Shown here: positions 53,256 to 62,957 of the stretch, one piece after another
How positions within the stretch are numbered: position 1 is the stretch's first letter
Layout of the letters: each line of letters starts with the position of its first letter
Assembly (NCBI RefSeq): GCF_030406775.1
Contig: NZ_CP129119.1
Span: forward strand, 2,511,501-2,575,500
Length of the DNA: 64,000 nt
Source of the DNA: Sporosarcina trichiuri
Lineage (GTDB): Bacteria > Bacillota > Bacilli > Bacillales_A > Planococcaceae
Reading direction: 5' to 3'
Program-made: the position numbers and the translations under genes
The notes under the pieces: model-generated
What the model was told of the DNA's origin: nothing
The model's database searches: none
Seen by the model: the letters and a program-made list of their open reading frames with translations, nothing else

Positions 53256-54776
53256 ATGGAAGGACAGTTGGGACGGATCAGAAGAGAGTCGCTGCGGGAG
53301 AAAGTCGTGTCAGCCGACGAGGCGGCTTCGTGGATACAGGACGGAATGACATTGGGCCTCAGCGGATTCACACGTGCGGGAGACGCGAAAGCGATACCGG
53401 AAGCACTGGTGAAACGGGCGCATGATGAACAATTCAAAGTGAATGTCTTCACGGGCGCGTCACTCGGGCATGATATCGACAAGCTGTTCACAGAAGCGGG
53501 AATCGTCAACAAGAGGCTGCCGTTCCAGGCGGATGCCGCAATGCGCAAAGGCATCAACAATGGGGAATTGTTGTTCGTCGATCACCACCTGTCCAATACC
53601 TCTGAGTTGGTGCGCGGCGGTGTTCTGCCGCAAATCGATTATGCAGTCCTCGAAGCGGTTGCAATTGCGGAAGACGGGTCGATCATTCCTTCGACATCCA
53701 TCGGAAATTCCTTGATTTTTGCAGAACATGCGAAGGCGATCATCGTGGAGATCAACGTCGCACACTCTGAAGAATGGGAAGGGGTCCATGATGTCTATGA
53801 TCCCGGCGTGCTCGGAGACCGTGAACCGATTCCGCTCATGCATCCGGACGAACGGATCGGCACGTACGGCATCCCGGTGGACCCCGATAAAATTGCAGGG
53901 ATCGTGCTGACCGAGGAATACGATTCATTCTCGACGATCGACCAGCCCGATGCGGAAACGGAGACCATGGCTGGACATCTGCTGCAATTCCTCCGCTCGG
54001 AAATCGAAGCGGGCCGGCTGACGAATGAGCTGGCACCGCTTCAGTCGGGAATCGGTTCGCAGGCGAATGCCGTGCTCCATGGTCTGCTGGATTCGGAATT
54101 CGAAAATCTCGAACTGTACTCCGAAGTGCTGCAGGATTCGGTCTTTGAACTGATCGACGTGGGAAAAGTGAAATCCGCTTCCTGCACCTCCATCACAGTG
54201 ACGGAAGAACGGATGGACAAACTGCGGAACAATCTCCCGTTCTATAAAGAGAAAATCATCATGAGGCCGCAGGAAATCTCGAATCATCCGGAAGTCATCC
54301 GTCGTCTCGGTACGATCTCCATCAACACGGCACTCGAATTTGATATCTACGGCAACGTCAACTCGACACATGTCACAGGCACGAAGATGATGAACGGCAT
54401 CGGCGGATCCGGTGACTTTGCACGCAATGCCAGACTGGCGATCTTCGTGACGAAGTCACTTGCGAAGGATGGCGCGATATCGAGCTGCGTTCCGTTCGTC
54501 TCCCATGTCGATCATACGGAGCACGATGTAGACATCATTGTGACGGAACAAGGCTATGCGGACCTCCGAGGGCTGGCACCGAAAGAGCGGGTGCCGCTCA
54601 TCATCGACCGCTGTGCTCATCCTTCCTACCGGGATCAGCTGTGGACGTACTATAAAGAGGCGCTGAGCCGCGGCGGCCATACCCCGCATATTCTGGAGAA
54701 GGCACTCGGCTGGCATATCCGGCTGACGGAAACCGGCACGATGCACGAAACTCGGGAAGAAGTGAAACCACTATGA
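53256..54776 (+). CDS. acetyl-CoA hydrolase / succinyl-CoA:acetate CoA-transferase family
   Basis: A 506-aa protein of the class-I CoA-transferase family related to Ach1, Cat1 and AarC. Conserved parts are LGLSGFTRAGDAKAIPEALVKRA, VFTGASLGHDIDKLF, QSGIGSQANAVLHGL, and the active-site Glu361 in INTALEFDIYGNVNSTHVTG that forms the glutamyl-CoA intermediate. FVSHVDHTEHDVDIIVTEQGYADLRGLAPKER follows. Whether water or an acid accepts the acyl group cannot be told from sequence. Its stop overlaps the next gene by ATGA. The ribosome site AAGGAGCTG precedes ATG 53256. Confidence 0.9.
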   Translation: MEGQLGRIRRESLREKVVSADEAASWIQDGMTLGLSGFTRAGDAKAIPEALVKRAHDEQFKVNVFTGASLGHDIDKLFTEAGIVNKRLPFQADAAMRKGINNGELLFVDHHLSNTSELVRGGVLPQIDYAVLEAVAIAEDGSIIPSTSIGNSLIFAEHAKAIIVEINVAHSEEWEGVHDVYDPGVLGDREPIPLMHPDERIGTYGIPVDPDKIAGIVLTEEYDSFSTIDQPDAETETMAGHLLQFLRSEIEAGRLTNELAPLQSGIGSQANAVLHGLLDSEFENLELYSEVLQDSVFELIDVGKVKSASCTSITVTEERMDKLRNNLPFYKEKIIMRPQEISNHPEVIRRLGTISINTALEFDIYGNVNSTHVTGTKMMNGIGGSGDFARNARLAIFVTKSLAKDGAISSCVPFVSHVDHTEHDVDIIVTEQGYADLRGLAPKERVPLIIDRCAHPSYRDQLWTYYKEALSRGGHTPHILEKALGWHIRLTETGTMHETREEVKPL

Positions 54777-55390
54777 GAATTGCCATGTTCGGCGGTACAG
54801 GAAGAGTCGGTTCCCTCATGCTTGCGGCATTGCTGGAAGACGGCCATACTGTCACGGCACTCGTACGGGACCCTGGCAGACTGAAGGCTCATCCGCATCT
54901 GACAGTTGTCCAGGGAGATGTGAAGCAGAAGCAGGATGCCCAAAAGACGATCGAAGGAGCGGACTGCGTCGTAAGTGCACTCGGCACAGACAAATCGACA
55001 ACACTGAGCGAGGCGGTCCCCCATATGATTGCGGGGATGGAACAGGAGGGGATCCGCCGAATCCTGACGATCGGGACAGCGGGCATCCTCAACAGCCGGC
55101 TGACGCCAGGGGCACTGCGCTACAATGGCGGTGACTCGAATCGCAAGCTGACAGCTGCAGCGGAAGAGCACCATGCTGCGTACAGCGCGCTTGCCGCATC
55201 CAGTCTGGATTGGACAATCGTCTGCCCGACCTATTTACCTGACGGCAGCGAGACAGGTGTATACCGCGTAATGGATGACTGGCTGCCGCCCGACGGCAGA
55301 CAGATATCGACGGGGGATACCGCCCATTTCGCAGTGAGGGAATTGGTTGAAGGCAAGCATGCGGGACACCGTGTCGGCATTGCTTATTGA
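54773..55390 (+). CDS. NAD(P)-binding, NmrA/SDR-like protein
   Basis: A 205-aa single Rossmann protein: MRIAMFGGTGRVGSLMLAALLEDGHTVTALVRDPGR has the GxxGxxG nucleotide site. VVQGDVKQ and CVVSALGTDKST follow the atypical SDR pattern. No Tyr-x3-Lys catalytic pair is evident, so it may be a redox sensor, an oxidoreductase of the YwnB/BLVRB type or a flavin reductase. It is coupled by a 4-base overlap to the CoA-transferase gene. Confidence 0.82.
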   Translation: MRIAMFGGTGRVGSLMLAALLEDGHTVTALVRDPGRLKAHPHLTVVQGDVKQKQDAQKTIEGADCVVSALGTDKSTTLSEAVPHMIAGMEQEGIRRILTIGTAGILNSRLTPGALRYNGGDSNRKLTAAAEEHHAAYSALAASSLDWTIVCPTYLPDGSETGVYRVMDDWLPPDGRQISTGDTAHFAVRELVEGKHAGHRVGIAY

Positions 55391-55403
55391 CAGTCGAAAC
55401 GGC

Positions 55404-55450
55404 AAAAAGCTGAGGTGAAAGGTGTATAGACCTTTCGCCTCAGCTTTTTT
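55404..55450. terminator. bidirectional terminator between the NmrA-like gene and mgtE
   Basis: AAAAAGCTGAGGTGAAAGG pairs with CCTTTCGCCTCAGCTTTTT, a very long stem with T-runs on both strands. Confidence 0.92.
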
Positions 55451-56839
55451 TCATGTGAGTTTCGATAGGAACATCGTCGCGATGCCGAAATAAATCAGCA
55501 ATGACAGAATATCGTTCAATGTCGTGATGAGAGGCCCTGACGCGACAGCCGGATCGACTTTGAATCTGTTCAGGATCAGCGGGATGACAGTCCCGGCGAT
55601 TGTCCCGATGATGAGCGTGCATAGCAGTGATACGCCCACAACAAAGCCGAGAACCGCACTGCCCTGCCAGAAAAAGGCGATGACTGCGATGAGCAGACCG
55701 CAGGTGACACCGATCAGGACACCGACGACAAGCTCACGGAGAATGAGCTTGGTCGCCTTTTTCCAGGTCATCTCTTCGGAAGCGAGCCCCCGGACGACGA
55801 CTGCAAGAGATTGGGTCCCGGTGTTTCCGGTCATCCCGGCAATCATCGGCATGAAGAATGCCAGCGCCACAACTGCTTCCAATGTTTCCTCGAAGCGGGA
55901 GATGATGCTGCCCGATACGAGTCCGATGAACAGCAGAAGGATCAGCCAGGGCAGCCTGCGCCTGGCAGCGGTCACTGGTTTCGTCCGGAAGTCGATCGAC
56001 TTACCGGAAGCCAGCAGCATCTCGATATCCTCATCAGCTTCACGCACGACGATATCGAGCACCTGATCACCGGAAATCGTCCCTACGAGCACCTGGTCCC
56101 CCGATACGACGGGGATCGCCTCGAAATCGAACTGACCGATGATCCTGGCGACTTCCTCCTGCTTCATCTGGACGTCGACTGTAATCGGCTGATCCCGCAT
56201 GATGTCCGAGATTCGGCTGCTGTTTTCCGACAACAGGAGATCGCGGAACGTCACAACGCCAATAAGGCGCTGATTCTCATCGACCACATATAGGTAATTC
56301 ACAAAATACGCAAGGTTCTCAAACGTTTTCAGTTTCTCCTCCGCTTCACCGACCGTGCTGTCGGGCGAAATCGGGATATACCGGTTCGTCATGACCCGGC
56401 CTGCCGTTTTGGGCGGATAATCCATAATGTGCAGGATCGATTCCATTTCTTCACGCCGCATCTGGGCAATGAGATCATCGACTTTGCCCTTTGAGAGGCC
56501 AGTCAGCAGGAATGCCAGATCGTTGTTCTGCATCATGTGCAGAATATGTGTCGACCGGTCCGGCCCAATCCGTTCCAGGACAGTGAGCTGTTCGTCTTTG
56601 CTTAAATACCGCAGAATGCCGGTAATTTCTTCGATGGACAGCCATTCCAGAAATAGCGGTTTCCGTTTTTTCGGCAGCTCTTTATAATACTCTGCGAGTT
56701 CGTGAGGGGGCAGGGTGTGGACAATTTCAAGAAACGTATCTTTTTTGCCTTCACTTAAGACGCGGACAATCGCTCGTTCCAGTTTTTCCTTATCCCAATT
56801 CTCCTGTTTTTTCTCCTTGTTGAGCAGTCCCAATTTCAT
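55451..56839 (-). CDS. mgtE: Mg2+ transporter MgtE
   Basis: A 462-aa protein with the three MgtE parts. The N-domain is a superhelix (about 15-130: ETVHTLPPHELAEYY-like repeats ending GKVDDLIAQMRREEMESILHIM). The CBS pair spans about 140-265 (MTNRYIPISPDSTVGEAEEKL, MRDQPITVDVQMKQEEVARI). Five C-terminal helices include VALAFFMPMIAGMTGNTGTQSLAVVVRGLA, the pore helix and gating region. The cytosolic domains sense Mg2+ and ATP in known homologues. No M-box riboswitch was recognised upstream. ATG 56839 has GAGG very close by; GTG 56842 is possible. Confidence 0.93.
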   Translation of the reverse strand: MKLGLLNKEKKQENWDKEKLERAIVRVLSEGKKDTFLEIVHTLPPHELAEYYKELPKKRKPLFLEWLSIEEITGILRYLSKDEQLTVLERIGPDRSTHILHMMQNNDLAFLLTGLSKGKVDDLIAQMRREEMESILHIMDYPPKTAGRVMTNRYIPISPDSTVGEAEEKLKTFENLAYFVNYLYVVDENQRLIGVVTFRDLLLSENSSRISDIMRDQPITVDVQMKQEEVARIIGQFDFEAIPVVSGDQVLVGTISGDQVLDIVVREADEDIEMLLASGKSIDFRTKPVTAARRRLPWLILLLFIGLVSGSIISRFEETLEAVVALAFFMPMIAGMTGNTGTQSLAVVVRGLASEEMTWKKATKLILRELVVGVLIGVTCGLLIAVIAFFWQGSAVLGFVVGVSLLCTLIIGTIAGTVIPLILNRFKVDPAVASGPLITTLNDILSLLIYFGIATMFLSKLT

Positions 56840-57024
56840 CACCTCAGCTTTTCATCGGTTGCCAGTAAAAATCTCTACTGGGATTATGCCCTGTCTTGCT
56901 GCAAAAGAAACAAGCCGGCTTTCATCGTCCAGAAATAAGCAAGAATACAAGAAATCCGATTTCACATTTCAGAAATTTCATGTTTTAATAGACGTTACCC
57001 TAAAATAAGGAGTGGATGGAATTC

Positions 57025-57837
57025 ATGAAGAAGTGGTCGATCGGAAGTATGATGCTCGCGGGTGCTCTGCTGCTTGGTGCGTGCGGCGGGGGCTCTGCGG
57101 GTTCGGATGACGATGCAGATTACGAGTTGGTGAAGAAAGGGAAGCTGACGTTCGCGTCCAGCGGTGAGTACAAACCGTTCAATTATGAGGAGAACGGAAA
57201 GCTGACAGGATTCGATATTGAAATCGGCGAAGCAATCGCTGATAAGCTCGGTCTTGAGCCTGACCCCGTAACAAATCCATTCCAAACAATCCTGCCCGGC
57301 CTGGTGGCGAAGAAATATGATGCCATCATCGGCTCGATGGCCTATACGAAAAAACGGGCCGAGCAGGCAGCCTTCACTAAACCCTATTACTATTCAGGCG
57401 GCATGATCTGGGTCGCAGAAGACAACAACGATATTAAAACCCCCGAAGACGTGAAAGGGAAGAAAATCGGAGTCGGCGCGGAAACAACCTATGAAAAACC
57501 GGCCGAAACACTATCAGATAATCTTCAATACTACAGTGCAGACCAGGTGGCGCTGAAAGACCTGACTGTCGGAAACAGGCTGGACGCCGTTATTACCGCT
57601 GACATTGTCGGCTATGAAGCAATCGACAAAGGGTTTGCCATCAAGGAAGTGGGCAAACCGCTCTAGGTGGAACAGCCGTCCATTGCTGTCAGGAAGGACA
57701 ATGACGGATTGCGGCAGGCGATCGATGATGCATTGCAAGAACTGATCGATGAAGGCACATACAAGGAAATTTCCGAGAAATGGTTTGACCGGGATCTGCT
57801 CGATATAGATTTGGAAAACGCAGAATTACTAGAGTGA
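57025..57837 (+). pseudogene. amino-acid-binding lipoprotein gene interrupted by one in-frame TAG
   Basis: The lipoprotein signal ends LLLGACGGG and the polar amino-acid SBP (family 3) fold follows: YKPFNYEENGKLTGFDIEIGEAIADKLG, ...AYTKKRAEQAAFTKPYYYSGGMIW. At 57664-57666 a TAG interrupts the frame exactly where the tandem paralogue at 57971 has TGG (KEVGKPL-W-VEQPSIAVRKD). After it, the same frame continues cleanly to TGA at 57835 (ending SEKWFDRDLLDIDLENAELLE). No other lesion was seen, so this is a recent nonsense mutation, a sequencing error or readthrough. Translation to TAG would give about 214 aa lacking the C-terminal lobe segment. Confidence 0.88.
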
Positions 57838-57970
57838 CAGGATGACTGGCAGTAATTGTTACAAAAAGATTACGGTTATTTCAATTTTCACGTTTACAAG
57901 AATTCATGCAGGGTAATGGGAGATAGAGTGTCAAAAAAGCCGGATGGCAGACAAAGGGGAGTTTCAGAGA

Positions 57971-58807
57971 ATGGGAAAATTCAAGATGATGCTGCTCATG
58001 CTTGCAGCGTCCGTCCTTCTGCTGGCAGCATGCGGCAAAGACGATGACGGCAAAGCGTCAGGCAGCGACAGCGGCTCGAAGGATGCCGGTTATGAATTAG
58101 TGAAAAAGGGGAAGTTCACGTACGCAGCAAGCGGTGTGTACAAGCCGTTCAGTTATGAAGATAATGGGAAATTGACAGGGTTCGATATCGAGATCGGTGA
58201 AGCGATCGCCGATAAGCTCGGCCTGGACCCAGTGCCAGTCACGAACCCATTCGAGACGATCCTCCAGGGGCTCGTCGCAAAGAAATACGACGCAATCATC
58301 GGATCGATGGCCTATACGAAAAAACGGGCCGAGCAGGCTGATTTCACGGAGCCCTATTATTACTCCGGCGGCATGATCTGGGTATCGAAAGACAACGAAG
58401 ATATCAAAACACCGGAAGATCTGGAAGGAAAGAAGATCGGTGTCGTTGCACAGTCGACCTATGAGGAGCCTGCGAAAGAGCTGTCGGACAATATCCAGTA
58501 CTACAGCAGTGACGTCGTCGCGCTGAAAGACCTGACTGTCGAAAACCGCCTGGATGCGGTCATCACAGCGGACATTGTCGGCTATGAAGCCATCGATAAT
58601 GGATTCGCTATCAAGGAAGTCGGCAAGCCACTGTGGGTGGAGCAGCCGTCGATTGCCGTCCGCAAAGACAACAAGGAGTTGACAGAAGCGATCGATAAGG
58701 CGCTGAAAGAGCTCGTTGACGAAGGGAAATACAAAGAGATCTCAGAGAAGTGGTTCGACCGCGATCTTCTGGATATCGATCTGGAAGGTGTCGAATTGTT
58801 GGAATGA
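57971..58807 (+). CDS. polar amino-acid ABC transporter binding lipoprotein
   Basis: A 278-aa family-3 solute-binding lipoprotein with signal MGKFKMMLLMLAASVLLLAAC. The mature part is nearly the same as the broken copy upstream (YELVKKGKFTYAASGVYKPFSYEDNGKLTGFDIEIG, GLVAKKYDAIIGSMAYTKKRAEQADF). It keeps KPLWVEQPSIAVRKDN and ends DLEGVELLE. The ligand may be an amino acid or cystine; the family does not settle which. ATG 57971 has GGGGAG nine bases upstream. It is followed by its permease and ATPase. Confidence 0.92.
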   Translation: MGKFKMMLLMLAASVLLLAACGKDDDGKASGSDSGSKDAGYELVKKGKFTYAASGVYKPFSYEDNGKLTGFDIEIGEAIADKLGLDPVPVTNPFETILQGLVAKKYDAIIGSMAYTKKRAEQADFTEPYYYSGGMIWVSKDNEDIKTPEDLEGKKIGVVAQSTYEEPAKELSDNIQYYSSDVVALKDLTVENRLDAVITADIVGYEAIDNGFAIKEVGKPLWVEQPSIAVRKDNKELTEAIDKALKELVDEGKYKEISEKWFDRDLLDIDLEGVELLE

Positions 58808-58855
58808 GTGATATGAATGATATGACGGTATGTTTGACAGAGAGTGGGTGTGCCG

Positions 58856-59521
58856 GTGCCTGAAGTTCTCGTGACGATATATGAAGTGTTCATACGGACG
58901 TACAAAGGATTTCTGGAAGCGGGTCTGCTGACAATCGAAATCACGGCAATCGCTGTCGTGATCGGTACATTGCTCGGACTCTTGTTCGCGCTCATGAAAA
59001 TCTCGAATTCCAAGATCCTGCAGACGATCGCAAATCTATATATCAACATAATCCGCGGGACACCGCTGATTGTGCAGATCATGTTTCTATACTACGGAAT
59101 CACATCGATCATCATCCTGTCCAACTTCTGGGCCGGAGCGATCGCACTTGGTATCCACAATGGTGCGTACATTGCGGAAATTTTCCGGGGGTCAATCCAG
59201 GGGGTCGACAGAGGTCAGCGGGAAGCGAGTCTTGCACTCGGCATGAACCGGACGCAGACGATGCGCCGGATCATCTTTCCGCAAGCCCTTCGGCGGGCCA
59301 TTCCGCCGCTCGGCAACCAGTTCATCATTACGCTGAAAGACTCCTCACTTGTCTATGTGATCGGTGTATCGGAGCTCTTCGGTCTTGCGAACCGGGAGGC
59401 CGCTTCCTCCTTCCTGCCACTTGAGACGTTCCTCGTGGTCGGCCTGTATTACCTCGTGCTCGTCATGATCTTCACAGCGCTGCTCAGATGGTATGAGAAC
59501 AAACTGGACGTGGACAAATAA
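58856..59521 (+). CDS. polar amino-acid ABC transporter permease
   Basis: A permease of about 221 aa with [34 protein letters not shown] as first helices, the family motif [18 protein letters not shown], and the EAA loop [38 protein letters not shown] 58856 is chosen because GAGTGGGTG lies six bases upstream; GTG 58844 is an alternative adding four residues. It is single, so it probably works as a homodimer. Its stop TAA overlaps the region of the ATPase start. Confidence 0.88.
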   Translation: MPEVLVTIYEVFIRTYKGFLEAGLLTIEITAIAVVIGTLLGLLFALMKISNSKILQTIANLYINIIRGTPLIVQIMFLYYGITSIIILSNFWAGAIALGIHNGAYIAEIFRGSIQGVDRGQREASLALGMNRTQTMRRIIFPQALRRAIPPLGNQFIITLKDSSLVYVIGVSELFGLANREAASSFLPLETFLVVGLYYLVLVMIFTALLRWYENKLDVDK

Positions 59522-59535
59522 TGGAGGCAGATACG

Positions 59536-60261
59536 ATGATCAAAGCAGAAAATATCCATAAGTCGTTCGGTAAGCTGGAAGTGCTGAAAGGAATCGACAT
59601 GGAAGTGCATCCCGGCGAAGTGGTCGTCATGGTCGGTGTCAGCGGATCCGGCAAGAGCACATTCTTGCGCTGCCTCAATTTTCTGGAGCTGACGAACGAC
59701 GGTGTGATTACAATCGACGGAAAACCGGTCGATCAGAAAAAGGATGACCTGTCGAAAGTCAGGGCGGAAGTCGGTATGGTGTTCCAGCACTTCAACCTCT
59801 TCCCGCATAAGACGGTGCTGGAGAATGTCATGGAGGCCCCGGTCATCGTCAAGAAGGAAGACAAAGGCAAGGCGAAGACGAAAGCGATGGAGATTCTTGG
59901 GAAAGTCGGCCTGTCCGACAAAGCGGACGTCTACCCGAACAAGCTGTCGGGCGGACAGAAGCAGCGTGTCGCCATCGCCAGGGCCCTCGCGATGGAACCG
60001 AAGGCCCTGTTGTTCGACGAGCCGACGTCCGCACTTGACCCGGAACTCGTCGGTGAAGTTCTGCAGGTTATGCAGGAACTCGCGGAAGAAGGGATGACGA
60101 TGGTCGTCGTCACCCATGAGATGAAGTTCGCGAAAGAAGTGGCGGACCGGATCATCATGCTGAACGAAGGCGTCATCATCGAAGATGCAGATCCCGATAC
60201 ATTTTTCAATCATTCGACAAATGAACGGACGCGGCAGTTCCTTGAAATGGTCAACGTCTGA
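59536..60261 (+). CDS. polar amino-acid ABC transporter ATP-binding protein (GlnQ-like)
   Basis: A 241-aa ATPase with [18 protein letters not shown] (Walker A), [41 protein letters not shown] (signature), [19 protein letters not shown] (Walker B) and [15 protein letters not shown] (H-loop). ATG 59536 has GGAGG eight bases upstream, better than ATG 59521. It completes the importer with the permease and binding protein. Confidence 0.92.
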   Translation: MIKAENIHKSFGKLEVLKGIDMEVHPGEVVVMVGVSGSGKSTFLRCLNFLELTNDGVITIDGKPVDQKKDDLSKVRAEVGMVFQHFNLFPHKTVLENVMEAPVIVKKEDKGKAKTKAMEILGKVGLSDKADVYPNKLSGGQKQRVAIARALAMEPKALLFDEPTSALDPELVGEVLQVMQELAEEGMTMVVVTHEMKFAKEVADRIIMLNEGVIIEDADPDTFFNHSTNERTRQFLEMVNV

Positions 60262-60268
60262 ATCAGAG

Positions 60269-60308
60269 AAAAAACCGCTGCCTGCAGTTTTATCAGGCAG
60301 CGGTTTTT
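60269..60308. terminator. terminator shared by the amino-acid transporter and rluF
   Basis: AAAAAACCGCTGCCTG pairs with CAGGCAGCGGTTTTT around a nine-base loop. It ends at the first base of the convergent rluF stop codon. Confidence 0.92.
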
Positions 60309-61012
60309 CAGCGTTTCGGCGTATAGTCCAGCTCTTTGAACAAGTTGGTACGTTCCGTCTCCGTCAGGTCCCGCCATTGGCCGACAGGCAGACTTCCGAG
60401 CTTGAGATTCATGATACGCATCCGGCGGAGACTGACGACATTGTAGCCGAGCGCTGAGCACATCCGACGTATTTGACGGTTCAACCCCTGTGTCAGGGTG
60501 ATATTGAATTTCCGGGCACCGAGCTTTTTGACTTTGCAGGGCTTCGTCACCGTATCCAGGATGGCGACCCCCTGTTCCATCTGGCGGATGAAACTGTCCG
60601 TGATCGGATGGTCGACCGTCACGATGTATTCCTTCTCGTGCCCATGCTCCTCGCGCAGGATTTCGTTAACGATATCCCCATCGTTCGTCAGAAGCAGCAG
60701 GCCATCGGAATCTTTGTCGAGACGGCCGATATGGAAGATGCGCAGCGGATGATTGACGAAATCCACGACGTTCCCTTTCACATGGCGTTCGGTCGTACTC
60801 GTGATGCCGACCGGTTTGTTCAGCATGATATAGACGAGCTGCTCTTGTGCGGCAACCGGTTTGCCGTCCACTTCCACCTGGTCGCCTGCAGCCACCTGAC
60901 TTCCTAACTCCGCGGGCCTGCCGTTGATGACCACCCGTCCTTCGTCGATCCATTTATCCGCTCCGCGGCGTGATACGATGCCCGCTTCGCTCAGGAATTT
61001 ATTGATACGCAT
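60308..61012 (-). CDS. rluF: 23S rRNA pseudouridine synthase, RsuA/RluF type
   Basis: A 234-aa enzyme. An N-terminal S4 RNA-binding domain ([32 protein letters not shown]) is followed by the synthase core: [33 protein letters not shown] with the catalytic Asp, and [25 protein letters not shown]. The overall features fit RluF (E. coli U2604) better than RluB because of length and C-terminus. ATG 61012 is preferred to GTG 61024. It is monocistronic. Confidence 0.88.
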   Translation of the reverse strand: MRINKFLSEAGIVSRRGADKWIDEGRVVINGRPAELGSQVAAGDQVEVDGKPVAAQEQLVYIMLNKPVGITSTTERHVKGNVVDFVNHPLRIFHIGRLDKDSDGLLLLTNDGDIVNEILREEHGHEKEYIVTVDHPITDSFIRQMEQGVAILDTVTKPCKVKKLGARKFNITLTQGLNRQIRRMCSALGYNVVSLRRMRIMNLKLGSLPVGQWRDLTETERTNLFKELDYTPKR

Positions 61013-61113
61013 AGTCCGTCCCACTCCATCCCGCTTTTTTTCTATTGTAGCCCGTTTTCAAGCTCCCGACAAAGACTTCGCAAGCGTTTTTGAGTTTTCG
61101 GAAAAGAAAATGT

Positions 61114-61142
61114 TTGACAGACTGATTGTGAAGCGGTAAGAT
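61114..61142 (+). promoter_or_regulatory. sigma-A promoter of the trp operon
   Basis: Perfect TTGACA (61114-61119), a 17-bp spacer and TAAGAT (61137-61142), placed to start the T-box leader at about 61149. Confidence 0.8.
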
Positions 61143-61148
61143 TGGTGA

Positions 61149-61493
61149 CAACTTTCAGATGGGCAGCCGGTGCCGGGAGCGGGACCACCCACGGAGAGCT
61201 GAGATTAGCAGAGAAGAGCATAGCTGAGAAATCATCGAATAAGAAAAGTAGCATCACAGCAGGCGCGTACAGAGAGTCGGCAGCTGGTGGAAACCGATCG
61301 CACCCGTGATGTGAATGGGCTTAGGAGAGCTGGAGAGACCTAATACTGGTTTTTTCGGACGTCATTCCCTCGTTACGGGAAGTGCACATACAGCACGCAA
61401 AGCGGGAATGCGCATGCATTCCAATAGAGGTGGCAACGCGGAATTTCCGTCCTCTGCAAGGAGACTTCATGGTCTTCGGGCAGGGGGCTTTTT
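61149..61493 (+). promoter_or_regulatory. T-box leader, tryptophan-specific
   Basis: A leader of about 345 nt with the T-box core AGAGGTGGCAACGCGG at 61426-61441, which binds the free CCA end of uncharged tRNA. Stem I is recognisable: GCATCAC near 61250 pairs with GTGATG at about 61306-61311. The following GTGAA leads to TGG at 61316-61318, the Trp specifier codon. An AGTA motif lies on the 5' side (aaaagtagc). The downstream genes are trpE and trpD, in agreement. Uncharged tRNA-Trp would favour the antiterminator and switch the operon on. Confidence 0.9.
61449..61493 (+). terminator. T-box-controlled transcription terminator
   Basis: CCTCTGC (61451-61457) pairs with GCAGGGG (61480-61486, one G-U), followed by CTTTTTG. 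It overlaps the 3' flank of the T-box core, allowing mutually exclusive antiterminator pairing. Confidence 0.8.
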
Positions 61494-61524
61494 GTCGTTG
61501 TCCGACAGAACAGGAGAGATGGAG

Positions 61525-62901
61525 ATGGAAGCGGAACGAATGACTAGCAGAGTGACAGAAAAGAAGATGGACGGCAAAGGGCTGACACCTGTACAGCTCC
61601 TGAGACGGCTGGGCGGTGAACGGTGTTTCCTGCTCGAGAGTTCGGCAGGTGACGGAGAGCATGCCCGCTATTCATTCATCGGAGCGGATCCGATCAAATC
61701 ATATAAAGGACGGGCGGACGGACTGCAGGAGATCGACTATCGGAAAGGGACATCGGTCTTTCACGAAGGGGAGCTGTTCAGCTTATTGAAGCAGCTGATT
61801 CCGAGAGTCCAGGATGATTCCCCGTTTCCATTCACGGGCGGAGCGGTCGGATACGTCAGCTATGAGGCGGGTGATCCTCAATCTGCCAGTGATGGGGCGG
61901 AGCCGAGTGCGCTGTATCACCTCTACGATACAATCATCATTTTCGACCATCAGCTGGATGAAGTGACCGTCCGCCATACGGAACTCACAGAAACGCCGGA
62001 AGAAATGGATCTTGAGACGATTGCAGGACGATTGCTCTCGGAAGACGAAAATAAGAGCGGCGGAACGGCTGAATTATCTGCATTCCGGAGCGGCGTATCG
62101 CAACGTGAGTTCGAGGCGGATGTCCAGACCGCGCTCGATGTCATCCATGGCGGCGGCGCGGAGCAGATCGTCCTGTCCCGTCGGATGGAAGCGGACGTGA
62201 CGGGTGATCCGCTTGCAGTCTATGAACGGCTGCGGCAGCAGAACCCATCGCCGTACATGTATTACTTGGAATCCGATGAGCAGATCATCCTCGGCGCCTC
62301 CCCGGAAAGTCTTGTCAAAGTGCTGCAGGGAATTGTGCAGACGAACCCGATTGCCGGAACACGGCCGCGCGGGAGAGGCCGTCAGGACGATGAGGCGCTG
62401 GAAACTTCTCTTCGGAACGATCCGAAAGAGCTGGCGGAGCACGATATGCTGGTCGAGTCGGGCAAATTGGAGATGGAGCAGTTCTGCGAAAAAGGGACTG
62501 TGCGGATTGCTGCGTATCAGGAGACGATCCGGTATGAGCATGTCATGCATCTGGTCTCTGAACTGGAAGGTCAGCTCGCTCCCGGCAATCATGCGGTGGA
62601 TGCCCTCGAAGCCTGTCTGCCGGCAGGGACAGTGACGGGGAACCCGAAACGCACAGCGATGGAATGGATCCGCAAGATTGAGAGAATGCCAAGAGGCGTC
62701 TACGGAGGGGCAATCGGCTATATCGGTCTGAACGGCAATCTGGATGCAGCGCTCGCCATCCGGACAATGATTATCCGGAACGGCCGGGCATACGTACAGG
62801 CGGGCGCCGGCATCGTAGCTGCATCGGTTCCGCACAACGAATACTTGGAAACGGTCTACAAGTCAAGATCCCTGACGGCGCTCAGTCGCCAGGACGTGTA
62901 A
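61525..62901 (+). CDS. trpE: anthranilate synthase component I
   Basis: A 458-aa enzyme making anthranilate from chorismate with ammonia or with the glutamine amidotransferase TrpG. The N-terminal feedback site is FLLESSAGDGEHARYSFIG (Trp-binding LLES). The catalytic part has GGGAEQIVLSRRMEADV, PSPYMYYLE, GASPESLVKV, PIAGTRPRGRG, HDMLVESGKLEMEQF, LPAGTVTGNPKRTAMEWIRKIE and GVYGGAIGYIGLNG. ATG 61525 lies eight bases after AGGAG. It is shorter than many TrpE (about 500 aa) at the N-terminus. No trpG follows; a shared PabA/TrpG elsewhere is expected, as in Bacillus. Confidence 0.94.
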   Translation: MEAERMTSRVTEKKMDGKGLTPVQLLRRLGGERCFLLESSAGDGEHARYSFIGADPIKSYKGRADGLQEIDYRKGTSVFHEGELFSLLKQLIPRVQDDSPFPFTGGAVGYVSYEAGDPQSASDGAEPSALYHLYDTIIIFDHQLDEVTVRHTELTETPEEMDLETIAGRLLSEDENKSGGTAELSAFRSGVSQREFEADVQTALDVIHGGGAEQIVLSRRMEADVTGDPLAVYERLRQQNPSPYMYYLESDEQIILGASPESLVKVLQGIVQTNPIAGTRPRGRGRQDDEALETSLRNDPKELAEHDMLVESGKLEMEQFCEKGTVRIAAYQETIRYEHVMHLVSELEGQLAPGNHAVDALEACLPAGTVTGNPKRTAMEWIRKIERMPRGVYGGAIGYIGLNGNLDAALAIRTMIIRNGRAYVQAGAGIVAASVPHNEYLETVYKSRSLTALSRQDV

Positions 62902-62957
62902 ATGACAGCTGTACGACTATGAAAACATGAGATGAGAAGAGACAGGAGAGATGAGTG

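Noticed and set aside
56843-57024. M-box (Mg2+) riboswitch upstream of mgtE
   Set aside because: The leader lacks the recognisable conserved M-box stretches and no terminator or antiterminator pair is seen.
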